From: Thermoproteota archaeon
Lineage (GTDB): Archaea > Thermoproteota > Methanomethylicia > Nezhaarchaeales > WYZ-LMO8
Assembly: GCA_011605835.1 (NCBI GenBank)
Contig: JAAOZJ010000089.1
Span: 1 to 14,860, forward strand
Reading direction: 5' to 3'
DNA: 14,860 bases
The notes below the pieces were generated by a model, which was given only the letters and a program-made list of their open reading frames with translations, ran no database searches and was not told the DNA's origin. A program made the translations under genes and the position numbers. Each line of letters opens with the position of its first letter. Position 1 is the stretch's first letter. Positions 6,573 through 12,006 of the stretch are shown here, one piece after another.

Positions 6573-8498
6573 CTAAGCCTTCTTGGACCGCTTCTTGCCT
6601 CTAACCCTCCTCTTACCTCTAGATCGGTTCTCTACTTCCGAGATGCTCCTCGAGGAGACCTCTGCCAAGCTCTTGGCGACCTCGTAGACCCTCTCCTCGA
6701 GCTTCAGGTACTGGGAGAAGAAGTACTCCTTCGCCCTAGCGATCACGGACTCCATCTCCTCGTCCCCCGAAGCTATCTTAGCCAGCTCCCTCTCCATCAT
6801 CCCCCTGATCTCCGGCCTGACGAGCTCCGGCACGTGCTTCTCCAGTTGCATTATCAGCCTCTTGCCCAGCTCGGTGGGTATGCACCTCTTGGCCTCTATG
6901 TACATGTAGCCTCGGTCGACGTTGGTCTGGATGTGGTCCTGCATCGTCGCGTCGGTCCCGATGCCCCACTTCTCCATGAGCTTCAGGAGCTCGCTCTCAG
7001 AGAGGTATGGCGGGGGCTCCGTCCGCCCTTCTCTCACCTCGACCGACAGCACTTGGACCCTGTCCCCAGCCTTGACGGGAAGGTGGGGCACCTCCTTCGG
7101 GTAATCGTAGCGGTATATCGCGAAGAATCCCTCGTCGACGACTTCCAGGGTCGCGAACGTGAACCCCTCCCCGCCGATGTTGAAGACGTACCTCCTGCCC
7201 TCTAGGTGGGCCGGTGGGCTAAACGTCGCTATGAAGTGTCTAGCTATGAGCTCGTAGAGCCTCCAGCCGTCCCTACCGAGAGCCCTCTCCACCTCGTCCT
7301 TCGTGGCGGCCCTGATTGGGTGGATGGGCGGGTGGGCTCTATCGTCCTTGGGGCCCGAGGTAGGCTTGGCCCCCGCGGCCAGCAACCGCCTCACGTAGTC
7401 CCCGAACTCTGGGTGGTTGGCGAAGGCCTTCAACCTCTCGTAGGCCGAGGGCGGGTACACTTGGGTCTCGGTCCTCGGGTAGCTTATGAGGCCCCTCCGG
7501 TAGAGCTCTTCGGCTATGTCGAGGGCCCTCTTGGCCCTTATGTTGAGGTGCTTGCTCGCTAAGCTCTCGAGCTCGACGGTGTCCAAGGGCTTGGGGGGCT
7601 CCTTCTTGGCCTTGGTAGCTCTCACGTCCTCGACCTCGGCGGTCGTAGCCTTTCCGGCCCTCGCCATGACTTCTTCGGCCTCCTCCTTGGAGCCGAACCT
7701 TCCCTTAGCGTGCTCAACCTCCAAGACCCTGTCGCCTACCTTCAGCTTGGCCACGACCCTGTAGAACTTCTGGCTCTGGAAGCTCTCCCTTTCGATGGCC
7801 CTCTTGACCACGAAGTAAAGCGTGGGGCTCTGACAAGGGCCGTAGCTTATGAAGTGGCCCTTGGGGAGGGCCGAGGACTCGACCTCCCTGACCTTTAGGG
7901 TCAGAAGCCTCGTGAAGGAGGCCCCCACAGTCAGGTCTATTATCGACCTCGCGAAGCACTTGTCTGCCAATCGCTTGTTCGGTTCCCTCAAGTTCCTGAA
8001 CGCCTCGAGGAGCTCCCCTTTGTCCAAGCTCGAGAACCAAGCCCTCTTGAACTCGGCGTATGGGTTCACGGCCCTCACCACGTCCATCACCTCGAAGGCT
8101 ATCCCCTCACCCTCCACGTCAGCGTCCAGCGCCAGGACCACCTCCTCGGCCCTCCTAGCGAGCTCCCTCAAGGCGTCCACGTACCTCAAGCTCTCCTCGC
8201 GGAAGACCCTCACGGGGCTCGCTTTGAACAGCTCCTTGGGATCCACGGAGCCCCACTGGTTGAGCTTGGCGTCGAAGTCGAAGTCCATGAGGTGGCCCTT
8301 GAGGCCCATGACGACCCACTTCTTCCCGTCTTTCACGAACGAATAGCACGGGACCTCGTTGACGCTGAGGGTCTTGTAGTCGTCACTAAGGGCCGAGGCC
8401 ACAGCCTTCGCCACCGAGTTCTTCTCGCATACCACTAAGACGTCGACCTCGACCCCCGAAGGCCTCCCATACGATCGGGCCTTGCCGAAAGACCGCAT
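6573..8498 (-). CDS. topA: DNA topoisomerase I, type IA, archaeal
   Basis: Relaxes negatively supercoiled DNA by transient single-strand breakage. The 641 residues contain the TOPRIM domain (LVVCEKNSVAKAVA at 21-34 with its Glu, and DADVEGEG at 125-132 for Mg2+), GPCQSPTLYFV near 220, and the catalytic Tyr340 in RGLISYPRTET. A PPIHPI motif near 393 and the WGIGTDAT motif follow. There are no C-terminal CxxC zinc fingers, and the protein ends in a basic tail (627-641). ATG 8498 is favoured because GAGGTG at 8512-8517 (read on the minus strand) lies 10 nt upstream. About 17 extra residues precede the first strand. The opposing eL33 gene starts only 48 bp away. Confidence 0.95.
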   Translation of the reverse strand: MRSFGKARSYGRPSGVEVDVLVVCEKNSVAKAVASALSDDYKTLSVNEVPCYSFVKDGKKWVVMGLKGHLMDFDFDAKLNQWGSVDPKELFKASPVRVFREESLRYVDALRELARRAEEVVLALDADVEGEGIAFEVMDVVRAVNPYAEFKRAWFSSLDKGELLEAFRNLREPNKRLADKCFARSIIDLTVGASFTRLLTLKVREVESSALPKGHFISYGPCQSPTLYFVVKRAIERESFQSQKFYRVVAKLKVGDRVLEVEHAKGRFGSKEEAEEVMARAGKATTAEVEDVRATKAKKEPPKPLDTVELESLASKHLNIRAKRALDIAEELYRRGLISYPRTETQVYPPSAYERLKAFANHPEFGDYVRRLLAAGAKPTSGPKDDRAHPPIHPIRAATKDEVERALGRDGWRLYELIARHFIATFSPPAHLEGRRYVFNIGGEGFTFATLEVVDEGFFAIYRYDYPKEVPHLPVKAGDRVQVLSVEVREGRTEPPPYLSESELLKLMEKWGIGTDATMQDHIQTNVDRGYMYIEAKRCIPTELGKRLIMQLEKHVPELVRPEIRGMMERELAKIASGDEEMESVIARAKEYFFSQYLKLEERVYEVAKSLAEVSSRSISEVENRSRGKRRVRGKKRSKKA

Positions 8499-8546
8499 CC
8501 TTTTAAGACACCTCTAACAGCACCTCTGGCCTAGGAGGGGCTGGGC
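8499..8546. promoter_or_regulatory. Compact divergent region between topA and the eL33 gene
   Basis: CCTTTTAAG (8499-8507) is a TATA box for the plus-strand eL33 gene (predicted start near 8530, with GGAGG at 8534-8538 and GTG at 8547). The same element read on the minus strand lies between the topA ribosome binding site GAGGTG (8512-8517) and its ATG, too close to serve topA. The topA promoter must therefore be further back, inside the eL33 coding sequence. Confidence 0.5.
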
Positions 8547-8819
8547 GTGATCTCCGGCAGGGTCATGAACTTCAGGTTGGGCCTGAAGAGAAGGTACCCG
8601 AGAGAGCTCCTCGTCAAGCTGGGCGAAAGCAAGGCAGACGTGGCGAAGCTCGTGGGCAGAAAGGTCGTGCTGAAGGATTCGCACGGCAACAAATACGTGG
8701 GCACGGTCCTGAAGCCCCACGGCAACAAAGGAGTCGCCGTGGTGAGGTTTAGGAAGGACCTGCCCGGCGACGTCATAGGCCGAGAGGTCACGGTCCTCGC
8801 CCCTCGGCCTGAGCGCTAG
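8547..8819 (+). CDS. rpl35ae: 50S ribosomal protein L35Ae (eL33)
   Basis: A 90-residue large-subunit ribosomal protein shared by archaea and eukaryotes. The family pattern is clear: an N-terminal strand followed by NFRLGLKRRYPRELLVKL, then AKLVGRKVVLKDSHGNKYVGTVLKPHGNKGVAVVRF with the conserved HGN, and the ending LPGDVIGREVTVL. The length is usual for archaea. GTG 8547 follows GGAGG by 8 nt. The 3' end overlaps, in antisense, the end of a small minus-strand reading frame (stop at 8788-8790). Confidence 0.9.
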   Translation: MISGRVMNFRLGLKRRYPRELLVKLGESKADVAKLVGRKVVLKDSHGNKYVGTVLKPHGNKGVAVVRFRKDLPGDVIGREVTVLAPRPER

Positions 8820-9040
8820 TAGGCTCCGTCATCTCCTCCACAATCGCGAGATCCGCTGACGTCTCCTCGCCTAACATCGGAACGCCATTGATTGGGCCCC
8901 TGACTACGAGCTCTGCGACCTCGTCGAGGAGTGCGTCGGCCCTCTTCATCAACTCGAGCACGCGAGTTGCTGACCTTCACAGCTTCTTCCTGCGCCTCCT
9001 CCTCAGTGAGGACGTTGCACCTCATTTTTGAAGCCATCAT
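8788..9040 (-). pseudogene. Small frameshifted gene, unknown function
   Basis: Two minus-strand frames with crenarchaeal-looking codon use join end to end. The first starts at ATG 9040 (or 9037, or 9025) and reads MMASKMRCNVLTEEEAQEE followed by AVKVSNS. One base later, in another frame, comes VLELMKRADALLDEVAELVV and then RGPINGVPMLGEE, running through TSADLAIVEEM to a TGA at 8788-8790. Dropping one base near 8960-8966 would give one acidic, helix-rich protein of about 84 residues. Without that, the second part could start at the GTG near 8961 or at an internal ATG. I recognise no family. It lies downstream of, and in the same direction as, the cyclo-ligase-like gene, and overlaps the eL33 3' end by 32 nt. 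A sequencing error, a real pseudogene or programmed frameshifting are all possible. Confidence 0.5.
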
Positions 9041-9072
9041 AAGACTTAACAGGGCAAGCCAAGCCCCTACTA

Positions 9073-9108
9073 CACCACACTAATGGTGTTTGGACAAGGC
9101 TTAAACCC
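9073..9108 (-). promoter_or_regulatory. Inverted repeat and TATA-like box upstream of the small minus-strand gene
   Basis: ACACCA (9073-9078) and TGGTGT (9085-9090) form a hairpin with a 6-nt loop. A minus-strand GGGTTTAAG sits near 9098-9106, which would start transcription about 35 nt before ATG 9040. A second minus-strand GTTAAG at about 9044-9049 would suit a leaderless start nearer ATG 9025. Confidence 0.3.
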
Positions 9109-9135
9109 TTTGGTGGCGTCGCAGGCGTCACGAGG

Positions 9136-9771
9136 TCAAGTAGCCCTCCCGATCTTCTTGGCTTGAACAGTCCAGATAGACCTAGTCGGCGTCAAGATGA
9201 GGTCCACGGGCACGTCCCAAGAATCTCGGGGGACCCTATCGACCACTTGGAGGTCGTGGACCGTGGTGACCCTCAAGGTCCTGTCCGTTATGGAGCCCGC
9301 GTTGCTCCATAGTTTGAACTCGACGTCCGAGTAGCCCGTCCCCTTGCCCAGCCTGTAGCCCTCCAAGTCCACAGCCACCGAGCCAGCGACAAAGACGTCG
9401 ACCTCGTAGTCGCCGGGTTTGACGGGCTTCCCCAGCTCCATGAAGCCCCTGATCGTCGAGGCATAGGCGGGATCCCTCGGCTCCTTGACCGCGACGAAGC
9501 CCTTGGAAAGCCTCGGGGTGGCGACTATGAGGATCTTCCCGTCCCTCAAGGCGACCTCCCTCACGGGCCTCTGAGGAGAGTCCGGGTTGCAGAGCACCAC
9601 CTCGGCTCTCGAGTAATCGTCCACAGCCCTTAGCCTGAGGGCTGCCTCCTCGGCCCCCTTGAAGTTGGGTATCCTGCCGTATATCGGGAAGGGAGGGAGG
9701 GCGACCCCTCTTCTCAAGAGCTCCCTCCAGACCCTCATCCTAATGTCGTCCTTGGACGACGAGCTGGCCAC
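9136..9771 (-). CDS. 5-formyltetrahydrofolate cyclo-ligase-like protein (MTHFS family)
   Basis: A 211-residue member of the COG0212 fold. Residues 32-44 (GRIPNFKGAEEAA) and 130-152 (GSVAVDLEGYRLGKGTGYSDVEF) are the family's conserved nucleotide and folate regions. The bacterial enzyme converts 5-formyl-THF to 5,10-methenyl-THF using ATP. Archaea use folate or methanopterin derivatives, so the true substrate here is uncertain. GTG 9771 fits a minus-strand TATA box (GGTTTAAG near 9806-9813) about 35 nt upstream. The N-terminal MASSSSKDD precedes the first helix. The small frameshifted gene follows in the same direction after about 95 bp. Confidence 0.82.
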   Translation of the reverse strand: MASSSSKDDIRMRVWRELLRRGVALPPFPIYGRIPNFKGAEEAALRLRAVDDYSRAEVVLCNPDSPQRPVREVALRDGKILIVATPRLSKGFVAVKEPRDPAYASTIRGFMELGKPVKPGDYEVDVFVAGSVAVDLEGYRLGKGTGYSDVEFKLWSNAGSITDRTLRVTTVHDLQVVDRVPRDSWDVPVDLILTPTRSIWTVQAKKIGRAT

Positions 9772-9795
9772 AAAAAGAGATAGCAGGTTCGCTAG

Positions 9796-9813
9796 AATTA
9801 AGACTTAAACCTT
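9796..9813 (-). promoter_or_regulatory. TATA box of the cyclo-ligase-like gene
   Basis: On the minus strand AAGGTTTAAGTCTTAATT gives a predicted transcript start within about 10 nt of GTG 9771, so the message has little or no leader. The core TAAGACTTA dyad also occurs next to ATG 9040 of the small minus-strand gene. Confidence 0.45.
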
Positions 9814-9851
9814 CGTGATCCCTCCCTTAACGGCCCAAACCCCTTCGCCTC

Positions 9852-9870
9852 CTCGACGTCCAGCGTCGAG
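9852..9870. repeat. 7-bp stem hairpin upstream of vapBC
   Basis: CTCGACG (9852-9858), loop TCCAG, CGTCGAG (9864-9870). It lies between the divergent promoters of the cyclo-ligase-like gene and vapBC. It could be a protein-binding dyad or an RNA hairpin; nothing shows which. Confidence 0.4.
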
Positions 9871-9885
9871 CTGGCCCACGAAATG

Positions 9886-9914
9886 CTTATTTGATCGTAT
9901 ACATATATGTTTAC
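9886..9914 (+). promoter_or_regulatory. vapBC promoter with operator-like palindrome
   Basis: CTTATTTG (9886-9893) is spaced for a leaderless start at ATG 9917. Just downstream, GTATACATATATGTTTAC (9897-9914) is a dyad with one mismatched pair and a perfect 10-bp core ACATATATGT. Ribbon-helix-helix antitoxins usually repress their own operon through such sites, so this is the likely VapB operator. Confidence 0.5.
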
Positions 9915-9916
9915 GC

Positions 9917-10141
9917 ATGTCTGAAGTCATAAGCGTGCGCGTCAGAAAGGGCCTTAAGAGGTACTTAGAGGAAAGGGGCATCAACGTGAGCGAGACCGTC
10001 AGGAGCTACTTAGAGGAGCTAGCTTGGAGGGTCAGGCTCAAGGAGTCGCTGGAGAAACTAGACGAGATCCTCAGGGAGATGCCCCCCGCTCCCCCGGGCT
10101 TCGCCGCAAGGAGCGTGAGGGAAGACCGTGATAGTCATTGA
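9917..10141 (+). CDS. vapB: VapB-type ribbon-helix-helix antitoxin
   Basis: A 74-residue protein. Residues 1-40 fit a ribbon-helix-helix DNA-binding domain: the strand SEVISVRVRKGLKRYLEERG, then NVSETVRSYLEELA. A charged helix (40-55) and a flexible tail (PPAPPGFAARSVREDRDSH) would wrap and inhibit the toxin. ATG 9917 is chosen because it starts exactly at the DNA-contacting strand and matches the promoter spacing; the frame is open further upstream, but that part lacks family features. Its stop lies inside vapC (14-nt overlap), the usual coupled arrangement. Confidence 0.82.
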   Translation: MSEVISVRVRKGLKRYLEERGINVSETVRSYLEELAWRVRLKESLEKLDEILREMPPAPPGFAARSVREDRDSH

Positions 10142-10523
10142 TTCTTCGGCCCTAGCAAAGTACCTCCTGAGAGAGGAGGGGTGGCAAGAGGTCGGGAGGT
10201 ACTTGGAAGAAGGATGCGTGACCCTCAACTTAGCGATCAAAGAGGCTATCAACGCCTTATGGAAGCGAGTGATCATGGGCGACCTTGAGGAGGGCTACGC
10301 TAAGGAGGTCGCGAGGTCCTTCCTCGACTCAGGCATCGTGAGGGTCGAGGGCCAAGACCAGCTCCTCGAGGAGGCCCTTTCCGTGGCTGTTAGGAGGAAG
10401 ACCACGATCTACGACTCCATCTTCATAGCCTTGGCCAAGAGAAAGGGGCTGTCGCTGCTGACCTCAGACAGAAGACAGGCCGAGGCGGCGATTGAAGAGG
10501 GCGTCAAAGTCGTGCTCCTTTGA
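10128..10523 (+). CDS. vapC: VapC-type PIN-domain ribonuclease toxin
   Basis: A 131-residue PIN domain. The metal-binding acidic residues are visible: D5 (VIDSSALAKYLL), E39 (IKEAINALW), D96 (TIYDSIFIALA) and D114 (LLTSDRR). VapC toxins cleave specific RNAs, often tRNA or rRNA; the target here is unknown. GTG 10128 starts 14 nt before the antitoxin stop, so the pair is translationally coupled. The length and all four acidic residues indicate an intact toxin. Confidence 0.9.
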   Translation: MIVIDSSALAKYLLREEGWQEVGRYLEEGCVTLNLAIKEAINALWKRVIMGDLEEGYAKEVARSFLDSGIVRVEGQDQLLEEALSVAVRRKTTIYDSIFIALAKRKGLSLLTSDRRQAEAAIEEGVKVVLL

Positions 10524-10567
10524 CCTCAAGACAGGGGACGGCGGTCGGGCGTGACTTTGCTCTCACG

Positions 10568-10578
10568 AACATTTATAG
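10568..10578 (+). promoter_or_regulatory. TATA-like box downstream of vapC
   Basis: AACATTTATAG is a good archaeal TATA sequence about 25 bp before the hairpin at 10594. It may have transcribed the element end, or now serve the export protein gene. The second box, CTTTTAAGC at 10624-10632, lies nearer the relic's start codon. Confidence 0.35.
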
Positions 10579-10593
10579 GTTTAACTGAAAAAC

Positions 10594-10632
10594 CTCGCCC
10601 TTCACGGCTGGGATGGCGAGAAGCTTTTAAGC
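10594..10632 (+). repeat. IS605-type left-end-like hairpin with TATA box
   Basis: CTCGCC (10594-10599) pairs with GGCGAG (10615-10620) across a 15-nt loop; AAGCTTTTAAGC (10621-10632) follows, containing a TATA box about 35 nt before the tnpB start. The order hairpin, GAAGC, TTTAAGC matches the region at 93-127. Subterminal hairpins ahead of tnpB are expected for IS605-family elements. Confidence 0.5.
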
Positions 10633-10662
10633 CCCTCTCTCCAAGAGCCTCAGGACGTTCCC

Positions 10663-10891
10663 TTGCAGAAGGACGTTCGCGTATGCGTTGTCGGAAAGGT
10701 TTTTCAAGCCGAACAAGCGGAAGGTCTTAGCTCTGAACAGGACCCTCGGCGAGTACTTCAGGCTTGTGAAGTGGTACTTGAGCTTGAACTCCACATCTAA
10801 GACTTTTCTTCACGAGAACTACTACGAAAAGGCCAAGGAGCTCTTCAACTTCAACACAGCCTTGATCCAGACGGCGAGGGACGAGGCGTGA
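10663..10891 (+). pseudogene. Truncated, frameshifted tnpB (IS605 OrfB) remnant
   Basis: TTG 10663 opens LQKDVRVCVVGKVF. After a T5 run (10700-10704) the reading continues one frame over as KPNKRKVLALNRTLGEYF, then RLVKWYLSLNSTSKTF and EKAKELFNFNTALIQTARDEA, up to a TGA at 10889-10891. Removing one T restores one smooth N-terminus. The wording (KPNK, EYFRLVKWYLS, EKAKELF, ALIQTARD) matches the N-terminal domain of crenarchaeal TnpB as I know it. Only about 76 of roughly 350-400 residues remain; the RuvC and zinc-finger parts are gone. An intact frame from TTG 10688 alone would lack the first strand. The end overlaps the start of the export protein gene. Confidence 0.75.
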
Positions 10892-11400
10892 GCGGAGACA
10901 CCATAATGGAGGTGCTGCTCGTCCTGCTCCTCGGCTTCCTTCCGATCTCAGAGGTAAGAGGTGCCATCCCCTTCGCCCACGTTTTCTTCAGGCAAGACCC
11001 TGTGCTTTACACGTTGGGGCTTGTTGCGGGTTTGATGGGGAACCTAGCAGTAGCGCCCTTGGTACTGCAAGCCCTCGACGTCTTTGAGAAGAAGGTGATA
11101 CTGAAAGGGAGGGGCCCCCGCTTTCTCCGGAAGGTCTACCGTCGCGTCATCGATTACGCTAGGGAGAGGGCGAGGAAGTGGAAGAAAGTGGAGTTCGCGG
11201 CCCTCGTCGCTTTTGTCGCCGTCCCGCTCCCGGCTACGGGGGCTTGGACTGGAAGCCTCATAGCGTACGTGCTGGGCATGAGAAAGAGGAGGGCTATATT
11301 GAGCGTGAGCGTAGGGGTCTTAGCGGCTTTTGCCATAGTCTTGGCGGTGGTGGAGGTCGGCTCGACCGTCCTCAAGGCCTTGTTCGGCCTCCCTGTTTAG
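10888..11400 (+). CDS. Small multidrug export-like membrane protein (COG2426 family)
   Basis: A 170-residue integral membrane protein resembling the Sm_multidrug_ex family (PF06695), which is named for a weakly supported drug-export role. The conserved N-terminal helix LLVLLLGFLPISEVRGAIPFA is followed by a second helix (GLVAGLMGNLAVAPLVLQAL), a basic loop (about 68-100), FAALVAFVAVPLPATGAWTGSLIAYVLGM, and a last hydrophobic helix. The start could be GTG 10888, inside the tnpB remnant stop, or ATG 10906 (GGAG at 10894-10897). The ATG keeps the whole family domain and looks better. Its promoter presumably lies in or before the transposon relic. Confidence 0.8.
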   Translation: MSGDTIMEVLLVLLLGFLPISEVRGAIPFAHVFFRQDPVLYTLGLVAGLMGNLAVAPLVLQALDVFEKKVILKGRGPRFLRKVYRRVIDYARERARKWKKVEFAALVAFVAVPLPATGAWTGSLIAYVLGMRKRRAILSVSVGVLAAFAIVLAVVEVGSTVLKALFGLPV

Positions 11401-11407
11401 CCTCTCC

Positions 11408-11448
11408 CTCAGCGCTTGTGATCAAGGCCCCTGTAATGAGGCGCTGAG
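11408..11448 (+). terminator. Stem-loop 8 nt after the export protein gene
   Basis: CTCAGCGC (11408-11415) pairs perfectly with GCGCTGAG (11441-11448) around a 25-nt loop; a T-G and a T-A pair extend it to about 10 bp. Its position right after the stop suggests transcript end formation or 3' end stability. No T-run follows immediately, so a terminator is only one reading. Confidence 0.4.
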
Positions 11449-11711
11449 CTGAATGTGGGAGGGCTTCAAGATGCTACCTCTTAGATTGCTTTGGTGACCG
11501 TCGTCATGTTAATCAATCGTAGTAACATTCAAGCTATTCTCTTCAAACAACGCTAGCACTTTACTCGGCCGAGATGGCCTTCAAGTAAATTTCAAAGAGC
11601 CGGAATGAAGTAATATATGACCTAGCTCCCATACTTCTCACGTCATCCTAAAGACGCCATGCAAAGTCTTGACAGATCCGTAACACCATAGAGACCGAGG
11701 ATGAGAGCCTT

Positions 11712-11727
11712 TCGAAGCGCGCTTCGA
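11712..11727. repeat. Perfect 16-bp palindrome
   Basis: TCGAAGCGCGCTTCGA reads identically on both strands, and GCC/GGC can add three outer pairs past a TT bulge. It sits in a non-coding spacer about 280 bp before the flavodiiron gene. It may be a dimeric protein site or an RNA hairpin. Confidence 0.45.
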
Positions 11728-11819
11728 GGCCTTGCGATCCCTCAGCGAGCGGCGCAACCCAAGGGCATTGCCATGTAAGATTGTGATTATCATTGTTATT
11801 GTAATTATTACTCGACAAC

Positions 11820-11835
11820 CTTGTACTGCTACAAG
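11820..11835. repeat. Small hairpin CTTGTA-loop-TACAAG
   Basis: A 6-bp perfect stem with a CTGC loop in the spacer upstream of the flavodiiron gene. It is short enough to arise by chance. Confidence 0.3.
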
Positions 11836-11933
11836 CGACATGAAAAGGTAGCGCGTCGGGACCGGACCTCATCACCGCTCCTTCCTCATGACGAAATTCC
11901 GGCCCTTCATAGTTACGATTTTCGGGGAAAAGT

Positions 11934-12001
11934 GTAAATATTTTGTAGCATAGACAAAACATAGCTTGTGTACGACTTTTGATCTCGTAATAAGGGGGAG
12001 G
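11934..12001 (+). promoter_or_regulatory. Promoter and ribosome binding site of the flavodiiron gene
   Basis: GTAAATATTTT (11934-11944) is the best TATA candidate, giving a start near 11965 and a leader of about 40 nt. GGGGGAGG (11994-12001) is a strong purine ribosome binding site 5 nt before GTG 12007. Confidence 0.4.
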
Positions 12002-12006
12002 CGGAC

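Larger units (their letters stand above)
11401..12006. other. 606-bp spacer, no convincing gene
   Basis: The stretch is richer in A+T than its surroundings, and no frame shows normal codon use. The minus-strand open frames are rich in Ser, Arg and Pro or lack domain logic, and were rejected. It contains a stem at 11408-11448, a 16-bp palindrome at 11712-11727, a small hairpin at 11820-11835, an AT-rich run at about 11777-11813, and the promoter region of the flavodiiron gene. I saw no tRNA-like cloverleaf and no convincing C/D box pair. Confidence 0.5.

Noticed and set aside
8547..8819. Gar1 (H/ACA RNP) assignment for the 90-residue protein
   Set aside because: The HGN motif and the ending PGDVIGREV fit ribosomal protein eL33 better.
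9815..9916. Longer antitoxin start upstream of ATG 9917
   Set aside because: The added residues are Pro/Ser-rich, cross the promoter and palindrome, and precede the ribbon strand.
11418..11447. C/D box guide RNA in the stem-loop after the export gene
   Set aside because: GTGATCA and CTGA resemble C and D boxes, but the C box has a mismatch and the implied guide lengths are too short.
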